Assembly (NCBI GenBank): GCA_003650585.1
Contig: QMQS01000012.1
Location: forward strand, 1 to 14,584
Direction: 5' to 3'
Length of the DNA stretch: 14,584 bases
Source: Candidatus Woesearchaeota archaeon
GTDB lineage: Archaea > Nanobdellota > Nanobdellia > Woesearchaeales > B29-G15
This document shows, in pieces, positions 1 to 6,955 of the stretch. Made by a program: the position numbers and the translations under genes. The notes under the pieces are model-generated. The model saw nothing but the letters and a program-made list of their open reading frames with translations, was not told where the DNA came from and made no database searches. The stretch's first letter is position 1; each line of letters begins with the position of its first letter.

Positions 1-1567
1 ATTCCTTAATCTCCTTCAGTGCCTCATCACTAAGCCTGGGGTTTACCTTCTGCCTCGCATATGCGACATACTTTTTGAAAAATTTGTCCTCAATAGGGGG
101 CTTCTGAATCTCTGGCCTCTGGTGGAGGCTTAGTATATGGGTTGCCATCTTCTCGTCCTTCTCTTCATCGGGTATATCCTTGATTGGAAATATCAAGTCA
201 AACCTGTTGATGAGAGCAGGTGGCAGATCAATCTGCCTTGCTATCATTTCATACGGGTCAAACCTCCCGAACTTTGGGTTGGCAGCTGCCAAAACTGTGG
301 TCTTGGCAATGAGTGTGGCTTGGACATTCGCCTTAGAGATGCTTATTGTTTGCTGCTCCAACGCCTCGTGCATTGCACTCCTATCCTCCTGGCTCATCTT
401 ATCCAATTCATCAATACAGCACAAGCCATTATTGGCAAGCACCAATGCCCCGGCCTCTAAACTCCAGCCCCCTAGGAACTCATCCTTTACCACAGTGGCA
501 GTTAATCCTGCCCCTGACACGCCCTTACCAGACACATACCTCCCCTTTGGTGCGATGGCTGATATCCTCTTTAAGAGTTGGGATTTACCTGCACCAGGGT
601 CGCCCACAAGGAGGATGTGTATATCTCCACGTGTTACTACACCATCGCCTCGCTCTTTCCTCACACCCCCAACCAACTGGAACAACAGGGCCTGCTTGAC
701 TACCTCGTGCCCGTATATAGATGGAGCAACAGAATCCACAAACAATTGGTACAGATTCTCCTTTTTTGCCAGTTTGCGTATCTCCCTTTCCTCTTTCTCA
801 CTTATTTCAATCTCATAGAATGACTCCTCAATTGACTCCACCCAATTCCCCTCAAGCACCAGGTCAAACCTTGTAGACCTTGCGCCTGAGCGCAGGATCT
901 TTGGCAATTCCTTCACCCAACCAGTCACCCTAATCTTTGAACCAGGGTTGGTGCGTCTCTCAGTTATCGGACTTACGAGGTCCTCTTTGAGGAATACATT
1001 GAGGCGTTTGGGCTGCTCCCCTCCCTCCAAGCTCTCAGGAACTTCTTCAATAACAAGCCCTTGGGCATCCACAAGCTCTTTGTCAACCAGTTTGAACTTA
1101 CCCCTTCGCCCGCATGAGCACATACTCGGCTCTTTGAATCGGGCATCAAGCTGCAGCACTGTCATAACATTCCCACATGCTGGGCACTCAAACCTTGCTG
1201 AGGTGACCCTAGGTCTCACGTCAGATTTTTGCCTTACCAAGCCCTCAACCACTATGAATTTATTGAGGTCTTTGCTTCTTATATCCCTAATTGCAATCTT
1301 CTGTGACTCTGGCAAGTCCTTGAACCTGAGATAAAACTTGGTAATTGGCTGTGGGAGGTTGAACTTAGAAACAGCCATCTCCCCTGCCTTAAGCACGTCC
1401 TCAGGATTTTCCAGTAACTGCTCAGCAAGCTCAGAATCATACTCCATTAATTTAGAGAAACTGAGAAGAAGGTAATTCAGACCACGCCTGAGTTGGTCCA
1501 TTAACTCTTCATGGCATGTATCTTTCAGGAAGTTGTAAAATCTTTCTATCTGCTCTTCGGGTTCCAT
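1..1567 (-). CDS. mcm: Replicative DNA helicase MCM (minichromosome maintenance protein), 3' end cut by window edge
   Basis: This is the hexameric ATP-driven 3'-5' helicase that unwinds DNA at archaeal replication forks. The visible part is 522 codons, read from ATG at 1567 to the left edge, so the C-terminal winged-helix part is missing. The N-terminal domain has a zinc site (CPAC at residues 128-131, CSC at 150-152). The AAA+ core has Walker A GDPGAGKS at 322-329, Walker B CCIDELDKM at about 383-391, and sensor-1 type sequence ending AAANP. The arginine-finger segment ALINRFDLIF carries R455. I see no intein in the motor motifs. The start lies three bases after the tbp stop, and AAGGA touches the ATG, so translation may depend on coupling to tbp. 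One oddity is that the second half of the zinc site is C-x-C instead of the usual C-x2-C. The family call is essentially certain. Confidence 0.97.
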   Translation of the reverse strand, partial: MEPEEQIERFYNFLKDTCHEELMDQLRRGLNYLLLSFSKLMEYDSELAEQLLENPEDVLKAGEMAVSKFNLPQPITKFYLRFKDLPESQKIAIRDIRSKDLNKFIVVEGLVRQKSDVRPRVTSARFECPACGNVMTVLQLDARFKEPSMCSCGRRGKFKLVDKELVDAQGLVIEEVPESLEGGEQPKRLNVFLKEDLVSPITERRTNPGSKIRVTGWVKELPKILRSGARSTRFDLVLEGNWVESIEESFYEIEISEKEEREIRKLAKKENLYQLFVDSVAPSIYGHEVVKQALLFQLVGGVRKERGDGVVTRGDIHILLVGDPGAGKSQLLKRISAIAPKGRYVSGKGVSGAGLTATVVKDEFLGGWSLEAGALVLANNGLCCIDELDKMSQEDRSAMHEALEQQTISISKANVQATLIAKTTVLAAANPKFGRFDPYEMIARQIDLPPALINRFDLIFPIKDIPDEEKDEKMATHILSLHQRPEIQKPPIEDKFFKKYVAYARQKVNPRLSDEALKEIKE

Positions 1568-1570
1568 TCC

Positions 1571-2110
1571 TTAGGAAACGCTCTTGAGGTTTTCAATTAG
1601 CATATCAACAGCCTTCTCAACCTCCTCCCTATTCCTTGTACCAGTACACACGATCTTGCCATTGGTGAACAACAAGAATGTGGCGTTTGTCCCTTTGAGT
1701 TTGTACACCAACCCAGGGAATTGCTCGGGTTCGTACTCTGTGTTCCTAAGTTTTATTGCAAGCGTGTTTAGGTTGAGATGCATCCCTATATTTCCAGAAG
1801 CAACGATGTTCTGCACCTCAATCTTTGGTTTTATCTTAATATGTATATTTATCTTCTTGAGGTTTTCAATTATTCGCTGTATCGACTCCTCAACCATCTC
1901 AATTGACCTTGCTCCAGTACACACAATCTTGCCGGAGTTAAATATCAGTGCAGAGGTTCGTGGCTCCTTTATCCTAAGCACCAAACCCGGAAACTGTTCT
2001 GGGTTATACTCAGTGTTTGGTAAACTCGCCGCCATCTTTTCAAGCGGAATCTTGGTTTCGAGCGAAGAACTCACCACAATATTTACTATTTCAATCTCTC
2101 TCTTGGCCAT
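1571..2110 (-). CDS. tbp: TATA-box-binding protein TBP
   Basis: This general transcription factor binds and bends the TATA box and recruits TFB and RNA polymerase. The 179 residues form the two pseudo-symmetric repeats of the family (about 8-87 and 98-175). Each repeat carries the matching signature EQFPGLV (39-44 and 130-135) followed by F-x-N/T-GKIVCTG (57-66 and 148-157). The phenylalanines in these segments sit where TBP intercalates into DNA. Length is normal and there is no acidic C-terminal tail. The ATG at 2110 is chosen because the repeat domain begins right after it and a TATA box lies about 30 bases upstream. mcm follows after three bases, so tbp and mcm are probably co-transcribed. 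An inverted repeat with a seven-C spacer abuts the start codon. Confidence 0.97.
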   Translation of the reverse strand: MAKREIEIVNIVVSSSLETKIPLEKMAASLPNTEYNPEQFPGLVLRIKEPRTSALIFNSGKIVCTGARSIEMVEESIQRIIENLKKINIHIKIKPKIEVQNIVASGNIGMHLNLNTLAIKLRNTEYEPEQFPGLVYKLKGTNATFLLFTNGKIVCTGTRNREEVEKAVDMLIENLKSVS

Positions 2111-2132
2111 TTTAAATCCCCCCCATTTAAAA
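2110..2132. repeat. Perfect 8-bp inverted repeat around a C7 tract at the tbp start
   Basis: TTTTAAAT at 2110-2117 and its exact reverse complement ATTTAAAA at 2125-2132 flank seven consecutive C (2118-2124). The left arm touches the first base of the tbp start codon. The transcription start predicted from the TATA box at 2137-2146 (about 2115) falls inside the element, so on DNA it would be well placed for an operator. If an upstream start is used, the RNA could form a hairpin with a G7 loop. The G tract could also act as a Shine-Dalgarno-like signal. The symmetry is seen directly; the function is inferred. Confidence 0.5.
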
Positions 2133-2136
2133 GTAG

Positions 2137-2146
2137 TTTATAAATA
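2137..2146 (-). promoter_or_regulatory. TATA box for the tbp-mcm operon
   Basis: On the minus strand this reads TATTTATAAA, a strong archaeal TATA match. A start about 26 bases downstream would be near 2115, giving a leader of only a few bases before the tbp ATG at 2110. A second, palindromic candidate (ATTTATAAAT) lies at 2161-2170 and would give a leader of about 30 bases. Which one is used cannot be told from sequence. Confidence 0.6.
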
Positions 2147-2226
2147 AATAATAGGGTTTCATTTATAAATGATACGGTAGTGAGAAATATATATTACACG
2201 AAAGATGCCCCCTCCATTTCCTATGG

Positions 2227-2241
2227 AAAAATTAAAAAGAA
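2227..2241 (-). terminator. T-rich terminator after tfb
   Basis: Directly after the tfb stop, the minus strand has two T5 runs (opposite A at 2234-2238 and 2227-2231) separated by AA. Archaeal RNA polymerase terminates at T-rich stretches without needing a hairpin. A small inverted repeat (TCCAT/ATGGA at about 2214-2227) lies just beyond. Placed between tfb and the tbp promoter, it fits an end for the tfb transcript. Confidence 0.45.
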
Positions 2242-2242
2242 T

Positions 2243-3193
2243 TTAAGAGGTGGCAGTTGCCTTTTGGCTCTCCTGCTCGAGGAGTTTCTTTGATTTCTTG
2301 ATTTCCTCTTCAAGGTCTAGCGCCTTTACCAACTCCTTATACCTGTTCCTTATGGTAACCTCAGTTACACCTGATATCTCTGAAATCTTGCTTTGGGTCT
2401 GTCTCTCTGCATTGAGCAATGAAGAGACATAGATTGAAGCAGCCGCAATGCCCTTTGGGGACTTGCCTGAGGTTAGCCCCACCTTCTGGGCTTTCTCTAT
2501 TATCTTTACTGCCCTGGTTTGGGTTGCTGGGCTAATCTTGAGCTCAGATGCAAACCTTGCTATGTAAGTTATCGGGCTAACAGGTAGCACCTTAATGTTT
2601 AACTGTCTTGCCACAAACCTACTGTTCTTGGCAATCTCTTTTTTATCTAGCCCTGTTACCTCTGCAATCTCTTCCAGTGTTCTAGGGGTGTCATTCCTCT
2701 TACAGGTAATATACATCGTGCCTCCAACCACTTGCTCCATACTCCTACCCCTAACAAGCCCCTTTTGGACAGCCATTGTGTAAATCATACTCGCCTCTTC
2801 CTCAACACTATCAGGCAGATTAAGGTTTGAGGCTATTCTTTTGATTTCTGTTAGGGCCATTCTTAGGTTTCTCTCTATAGCAGTGGAAACCCTCCTCTGC
2901 CACTGTTGCAATCTGTAGAATTTTTGCCTCTCTTTACCCTTTAAACCGCTGAGGTCAGAGGTGGTTCCAACCTGTGTGCTTAGCCCCTTATCTGCTTGGG
3001 TGTAGGTTAAAGGTGCCCCACCCCTTCTTTGGGATTCGTCACTACCCTCAAATTCTCTCCACTCCTGCCCAAAGTCCACCATTTTATCTTCAATGACTAG
3101 TCCACACTCTTTACAAATTATCTCTCCCTTCTCTTCATTGATATATAGATCTGTATTGCCGCATTCCGGGCATTTCTTTATTTGGGTTTTCAT
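2243..3193 (-). CDS. tfb: Transcription initiation factor TFB (archaeal TFIIB)
   Basis: TFB bridges TBP-DNA and RNA polymerase at archaeal promoters. From ATG 3193 it is 316 residues. An N-terminal zinc ribbon has CPEC at 8-11 and CKEC at 27-30. The B-reader/linker contains GAPLTYTQADKGLSTQVG at about 58-76. Two cyclin-like core repeats follow (about 110-200 and 205-300), the second ending in the helix-turn-helix that reads the BRE (EISGVTEVTIRNRYKELVK). Length is typical and there is no intein. GTG at 3202 and ATG at 3199 are in frame. I prefer 3193 because GGTGAT, complementary to the archaeal 16S 3' end, lies four bases upstream of it. The gene has its own promoter and a T-rich end, so it is probably a separate transcript from tbp-mcm. 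Confidence 0.96.
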   Translation of the reverse strand: MKTQIKKCPECGNTDLYINEEKGEIICKECGLVIEDKMVDFGQEWREFEGSDESQRRGGAPLTYTQADKGLSTQVGTTSDLSGLKGKERQKFYRLQQWQRRVSTAIERNLRMALTEIKRIASNLNLPDSVEEEASMIYTMAVQKGLVRGRSMEQVVGGTMYITCKRNDTPRTLEEIAEVTGLDKKEIAKNSRFVARQLNIKVLPVSPITYIARFASELKISPATQTRAVKIIEKAQKVGLTSGKSPKGIAAASIYVSSLLNAERQTQSKISEISGVTEVTIRNRYKELVKALDLEEEIKKSKKLLEQESQKATATS

Positions 3194-3197
3194 GAAC

Positions 3198-3203
3198 ATC
3201 ACC
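3198..3203 (-). promoter_or_regulatory. Shine-Dalgarno GGTGAT that decides the tfb start
   Basis: The minus strand reads GGGTGATGTTCATG. GGTGAT is a six-base match to the archaeal anti-Shine-Dalgarno sequence, four bases ahead of ATG 3193. The other possible starts (GTG 3202, ATG 3199) overlap this motif and would have no ribosome site of their own. Confidence 0.55.
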
Positions 3204-3274
3204 CTTGGGATTTAGTTATACAGCTAGGGCTTTTGCTACACTGCGTGAGAATCACTGTACACCCCAACCGATAT

Positions 3275-3284
3275 CTTTATAAAG
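3275..3284 (-). promoter_or_regulatory. TATA box upstream of tfb
   Basis: CTTTATAAAG is a perfect palindromic TATA element. Used on the minus strand it places the transcription start near 3253 and gives tfb a leader of about 60 bases. A weaker AT-rich candidate (TATAACTAAA) lies closer, at about 3209-3218. The space between tfb and the divergent gene at 3372 is under 180 bases and holds the promoters of both. Confidence 0.5.
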
Positions 3285-3335
3285 GGGCGTATGTAATCAT
3301 TTAAAAATCTTTCGGTTTTTTGGCAGAATTCACAA

Positions 3336-3345
3336 TATTTATAAA
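3336..3345 (+). promoter_or_regulatory. TATA box for the 3372-5623 gene cluster
   Basis: TATTTATAAA, the same core as at tbp. A start about 26 bases downstream falls near 3366, only a few bases before ATG 3372, which suggests a leaderless or near-leaderless transcript. It supports the ATG at 3372 over the in-frame TTG at 3363. Confidence 0.6.
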
Positions 3346-3371
3346 CCCAAAAATTTAACAATTTGAGGGAT

Positions 3372-4742
3372 ATGAAATCAAAATGGGTTTTCTTGGTTCT
3401 TGGGTTATTGGTGTTAGCTATAGTGCTTGCACTACTCTTTATTCCAAGACCAAAGCAGGAGTTTGAGGCGACCTCTAGGATTGTTAGGAGGGTTACGTGT
3501 AACTTTAACAACACCCAAATGCCAACTCTTGCTTACATACCTAAAGGGGACGCGTTTAGATTGTATGGGGAACCAAGAGGTTGCTTCTTTGGTTTTTATT
3601 ATCTCGGTAGAAATGGCTCAAAGGCTATGATAAGAGTGGATGAGACACCACTCAAGTACAGGATTTATACCCTTGAGCCGGGCACCTTCAAGTACATACA
3701 AGATGGCCTGTATCTGCATTTAATTGATACCCTTGCGACTGGGGCAAGAATTGCACTCACACATGACGGCGTTTACAACGCATCCTCCTATTTCGACAAC
3801 ATTGCGGCTTGTCTTCAATCGGAAAGTTGCAAGTTGGCATGCGAAGACTTCAATGGGATTTATGTGGACAAACCAGAGGACTGTCCAAGGGGCACATTAC
3901 CCCTAACAAAAACCGGTTTCAGGCATAAATTTGTTGAGGGGGATAGCATCTGCTGTTTGAATTATCTCTCTACACCCCTAGTAATACCAAGTAAGTCTGT
4001 TTATTATAAGGATGAGTTTCTAAAGCTGTATTATATTGGGGTTGCGTTTGAATCCCCTTGTGACGTTTATCTGCTTTCCCCAAACGGAAAGAGAATGGGT
4101 ATTGGTTATTCCAAATGTGTGTCTTTTCGCCCTATAATGAATCTCAACCTCCTCTCCAACATAGGGGAGGAGTATGGCAATTGGCGTGCGGTGGTAGAGT
4201 TGCACGATCCACGCGCTGGTGAGAAAAGGATTGAGCAGACATTCGAATACAAGAGGGCACCCCTAATATACACTGACTTTAAACTAGGGTTTAACTCCTC
4301 ACTCACAACTAATTTCCTTGGAACTAAGTATACAATAAGGCATATGGGTGGATGTGGCAATATAGTAAGACTTGGGCTTAGCATTAACAACCACACAAGC
4401 ATTCTAACAGCAGAGGTTGGTGATACCATCACTATTCACAAGGACGTAGCTCTGATTGTCACAGGTGCCCAATGCTCTGCCAAAGTGGCAAATATAAGGT
4501 TGAGAAAGGTAGCAATGCCCACATGCCCAAATGGATTTTGTGAGGCAGGAGAATCAAGGTACAGGTGCCCCTGGGACTGCCTCAACAACACAGCTTCACA
4601 CTCACAGCCAATTGAGGAAACAGAGGCAAGGTGCAGTGATGGGTGCCTCTATGCAGACAAATGCTTGGCAGAAGACTTTAAGCATATAATCCAAGGCAAG
4701 CTCTACGAGTGCGACAATAGGCAACTCAAAGGGGTGGGATAA
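3372..4742 (+). CDS. Membrane-anchored, Cys-rich exported protein of unknown function
   Basis: I do not recognise a named family. The 456 residues start with MKSKW and one hydrophobic segment (about 5-24), a signal anchor or uncleaved signal peptide, so the rest should lie outside the cell. That part holds 20 cysteines and six N-glycosylation sequons (NNT, NGS, NAS, NSS, NHT, NNT), as expected of a disulfide-stabilised surface glycoprotein. The C-terminus carries CPNGFCEAGESRYRCPWDC, similar to the C-G-NG-x-CE-x-GE Cys motifs common in archaeal surface proteins, then CSDGCLYADKCL. The latter motif is shared with the secreted protein at 14062. No catalytic motif is visible. ATG 3372 is preferred to TTG 3363 because of the promoter position. 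The stop overlaps the next start by one base (TAATG), so it is translationally coupled to the YjbQ gene. Confidence 0.85.
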   Translation: MKSKWVFLVLGLLVLAIVLALLFIPRPKQEFEATSRIVRRVTCNFNNTQMPTLAYIPKGDAFRLYGEPRGCFFGFYYLGRNGSKAMIRVDETPLKYRIYTLEPGTFKYIQDGLYLHLIDTLATGARIALTHDGVYNASSYFDNIAACLQSESCKLACEDFNGIYVDKPEDCPRGTLPLTKTGFRHKFVEGDSICCLNYLSTPLVIPSKSVYYKDEFLKLYYIGVAFESPCDVYLLSPNGKRMGIGYSKCVSFRPIMNLNLLSNIGEEYGNWRAVVELHDPRAGEKRIEQTFEYKRAPLIYTDFKLGFNSSLTTNFLGTKYTIRHMGGCGNIVRLGLSINNHTSILTAEVGDTITIHKDVALIVTGAQCSAKVANIRLRKVAMPTCPNGFCEAGESRYRCPWDCLNNTASHSQPIEETEARCSDGCLYADKCLAEDFKHIIQGKLYECDNRQLKGVG

Positions 4743-5140
4743 TGGAGCTAAGGCTTAGTACACAAGAGAGGATTGAGATGCTTGATATTACTCCAAAACT
4801 CGAGGAGCTTGTTTCATCTTCACATTTGAAGGAAGGCGTAGTGTTGTGCTATGTACCCCACACAACTGCAGGTTTAATTATAAATGAGAATGCAGACCCT
4901 ACTGTAGTGCATGATATTCTTACAACCTTGCAGAGATTAGTGCCACGGGAGCAGGGGTATGCACATGCAGAGGGCAACTCACAAGCCCACATAATTTCCT
5001 CTATTGTGGGCAACCAGGTTGCAATTCCTGTGGTTAATGGTAAGTTGTGCCTTGGGACTTGGCAAGGGGTCTTCTTTGTTGAATTGGACGGCCCAAGGCA
5101 AAGGCGCGTTACGGTTATGCTAATACCATGTAGGGTGTGA
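4742..5140 (+). CDS. YjbQ/UPF0047 family protein
   Basis: A 132-residue protein of the conserved YjbQ family (UPF0047), found in all three domains. Family members form trimers with a bound metal. A weak thiamine-phosphate synthase activity has been reported for some, but the physiological role is unsettled. Diagnostic sequence is present in order: VPHTTAGLIINENADP (38-53), YAHAEGNSQAH (73-83) with candidate metal-binding histidines 75 and 83, LGTWQGVFFVELDGPRQRR (104-122) at the active-site face. Length is normal and the protein has no signal peptide, so it should be cytoplasmic. It starts inside the stop codon of the exported Cys-rich protein and ends six bases before mbf1. The first neighbour's function gives no clear link. 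Confidence 0.93.
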   Translation: MELRLSTQERIEMLDITPKLEELVSSSHLKEGVVLCYVPHTTAGLIINENADPTVVHDILTTLQRLVPREQGYAHAEGNSQAHIISSIVGNQVAIPVVNGKLCLGTWQGVFFVELDGPRQRRVTVMLIPCRV

Positions 5141-5146
5141 TAAAAA

Positions 5147-5623
5147 ATGCAATGCGACCTTTGTGGAAAGGAAGCCGAACTATATAGGACCAAGATAGAG
5201 GGCACAGTGCTCAATGTGTGTAAGGAGTGTAGTGGCTATGGGGTTGTCTTAGGAAAAGCCAAACCCCAAACCCCAAACATACCCAAACAAGTAGAAACAC
5301 CAAGGAGTGCTGAAGAGCCTGAGAAGATTGAGACAATTGTGCCGGATTTTGCACAAATAATTCGAAAGAAGAGGGAGCAGATGGGGCTAAAGCAAGAGGA
5401 GTTCGCCAAGAGAATTAATGAGAAGGAATCCCTAATCCATAAGATAGAGACTGGCACATTCACACCATCAATAAAACTAGCTCGCAAGATTGAGCGCTTT
5501 CTTCATGTGAAACTGGTTCAAGAAGAGGTAGTAGCTGCCCGGCCAGTAGGGTTTAAGAAAACAGAAGCAAGTGGCTTAACTCTGGGTGACGCAATAAAGA
5601 TAAGAAAAAAGAGCAAAAAGTAG
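5147..5623 (+). CDS. mbf1: Multiprotein bridging factor 1, archaeal type (zinc ribbon plus HTH)
   Basis: The 158 residues have an N-terminal zinc ribbon (MQCDLC with C3 and C6, then CKEC with C25 and C28). A charged, proline-containing linker (about 37-66) leads to a Cro/CI-type helix-turn-helix (about 68-125, including KREQMGLKQEEFAKRINEKES). A basic tail ends KIRKKSKK. This is the architecture of archaeal MBF1. The eukaryotic protein bridges TBP and activators; the archaeal form has been linked to the small ribosomal subunit. The start is supported by MQC at the zinc ribbon and by GGTGTGAT about six bases upstream, overlapping the yjbQ stop. It is the last gene of the cluster, since gdh has its own TATA box. 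Confidence 0.92.
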   Translation: MQCDLCGKEAELYRTKIEGTVLNVCKECSGYGVVLGKAKPQTPNIPKQVETPRSAEEPEKIETIVPDFAQIIRKKREQMGLKQEEFAKRINEKESLIHKIETGTFTPSIKLARKIERFLHVKLVQEEVVAARPVGFKKTEASGLTLGDAIKIRKKSKK

Positions 5624-5632
5624 TACCCAAAC

Positions 5633-5642
5633 ATTTATTAAT
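5633..5642 (+). promoter_or_regulatory. TATA box for gdh and the DPM-like gene
   Basis: TTTATTAATA, starting ten bases after the mbf1 stop. The predicted transcription start near 5662-5665 leaves a leader of about 25 bases with the ribosome site GGTGGGGTG at 5675-5683, six bases before the gdh ATG. Confidence 0.5.
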
Positions 5643-5653
5643 AGCTGGAGACT

Positions 5654-5683
5654 CACCCCAACATTGTTCTGATTGGTGGGGTG
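5654..5683 (+). repeat. 7-bp inverted repeat overlapping the gdh ribosome site
   Basis: CACCCCA (5654-5660) is the exact reverse complement of TGGGGTG (5677-5683), with 16 bases between. The right arm is part of the gdh Shine-Dalgarno sequence. If transcription starts upstream of 5654, the RNA hairpin would mask the ribosome site. If it starts near 5663, as the TATA box suggests, only the right arm is transcribed and the element would be better read as an operator around the start site. Confidence 0.4.
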
Positions 5684-5689
5684 TTCTAA

Positions 5690-6937
5690 ATGAGAAAATG
5701 GAGTGCCTATGAGGTTGCAATAAAACAATTTGACAAAGCAGCCGACATCTTAAATCTTGATGAGGGCTTGAGAAAACTATTCAAAAAGCCCAAGCGAGAG
5801 TTCATTGTCAATTTTCCTGTTAAGATGGATGACGGTAGCATAAGAGTCTTTACTGGCTACCGAGTACAGCACAATGATGCAAGGGGTCCATATAAGGGTG
5901 GAATAAGGTACCATCCAAATGTGGATTTGGAGGAGGTGCGTGCTTTAGCATTCTGGATGACCTGGAAGTGCGCAGTTGTGGGAGTGCCATTTGGTGGGGC
6001 GAAGGGTGGAGTAACCTGTGACCCAAAAGAAATGTCGAAGGAAGAGGTGGAACGACTCACAAGGCGCTACACAGCAGAGATAGCCCCTATCATAGGACCA
6101 ACAAAGGACGTCCCAGCTCCAGATGTCAATACAAATGAGCAAATAATGGCTTGGGTTATGGATACCTATAGTGTTGAGAGTGGCTACACAGTGAACTGTG
6201 TTGTAACAGGTAAGCCCATATCTGTTGGTGGCTCTGTTGGAAGGCGCGAGGCAACTGGTAGGGGGGTTACATTTATTACAAAAGAGGCATGCAAACACAT
6301 GGGCAAACAGCTAAGCCAATGCAGTGTTGCTATACAAGGGTTTGGGAATGTGGGGTCTATTACAGCCAAACTCCTCTCTTCAGAAGGGGCGAGAGTTGTG
6401 GGTGTTAGCGATGCCACAGGAGGGGTGTATGATGAGAGCGGTTTGGACATCAACAAGCTCCTTCTACATGTGAAACAACACGGCAGTTTGGAGGGCTATC
6501 CAGGACACAAAAAGGAGCTCAGTAGTGGTGTGCTAGAGTTGCCTGTTGATGTGCTTATCCCTGCTGCCATAGAGAATCAGATTACAGCCGAGAACATGCA
6601 TCGCATCAAAGCCAAGATTATTGTGGAGGCAGCCAATGGACCCACTACCCCAGATGCAGAAGAACACCTACTCAAAAAGGGCGTGTTTATAGTACCGGAT
6701 ATACTATCAAACGCAGGCGGAGTAGTGGTGAGTTACTTTGAATGGGTGCAGAACATCCAAAAGCTCTTTTGGGACGAGGAGGAGGTTAACCAGAAACTAC
6801 ACCAGATAATGCAACGGGCATACAATGAGGTATGGGAGATTGCTAACAATCGTAAGGTTGATATGCGGACCGCAGCCTATATCCTTGCAATCAGTCGTGT
6901 GGCTAATGCTGTTAAAGCGAGAGGCATTTTCCCTTAA
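5690..6937 (+). CDS. gdh: Glutamate dehydrogenase (Glu/Leu/Phe/Val dehydrogenase family, hexameric type)
   Basis: This enzyme catalyses the reversible oxidative deamination of glutamate to 2-oxoglutarate and ammonia with NAD(P), linking amino-acid use to central carbon metabolism. The 415 residues match the usual length of archaeal hexameric GDH. Key segments are GPYKGGIRYHP (66-76, with substrate lysine 69), W-K-C with K93, PFGGAKGG (100-107) with catalytic lysine 105, and PAPDVNT with D145. The Rossmann fingerprint GFGNVGS is at 217-223, followed by VVGVSDATG. Cofactor preference cannot be read with confidence. The ATG at 5690 is supported by GGTGGGGTG six bases upstream. The DPM-like gene begins 18 bases downstream and is probably co-transcribed, although no metabolic link is evident. 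Confidence 0.96.
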   Translation: MRKWSAYEVAIKQFDKAADILNLDEGLRKLFKKPKREFIVNFPVKMDDGSIRVFTGYRVQHNDARGPYKGGIRYHPNVDLEEVRALAFWMTWKCAVVGVPFGGAKGGVTCDPKEMSKEEVERLTRRYTAEIAPIIGPTKDVPAPDVNTNEQIMAWVMDTYSVESGYTVNCVVTGKPISVGGSVGRREATGRGVTFITKEACKHMGKQLSQCSVAIQGFGNVGSITAKLLSSEGARVVGVSDATGGVYDESGLDINKLLLHVKQHGSLEGYPGHKKELSSGVLELPVDVLIPAAIENQITAENMHRIKAKIIVEAANGPTTPDAEEHLLKKGVFIVPDILSNAGGVVVSYFEWVQNIQKLFWDEEEVNQKLHQIMQRAYNEVWEIANNRKVDMRTAAYILAISRVANAVKARGIFP

Positions 6938-6955
6938 ACATCTGGAGTTACTAAA

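Noticed and set aside
180..818. 212-codon open frame on the plus strand
   Set aside because: It lies entirely opposite mcm, whose motor motifs are intact, has no family features, and is Ser/Thr-rich as expected of an antisense shadow.
1584..2147. 187-codon open frame on the plus strand opposite tbp
   Set aside because: It spans nearly all of tbp in antisense. tbp has both conserved repeats, and the plus frame shows no recognisable domain or promoter.
3236..3514. 92-codon minus-strand frame over the intergenic region and start of the exported protein
   Set aside because: It would run through the divergent promoters and the start of the 3372 gene, with no recognisable domain.
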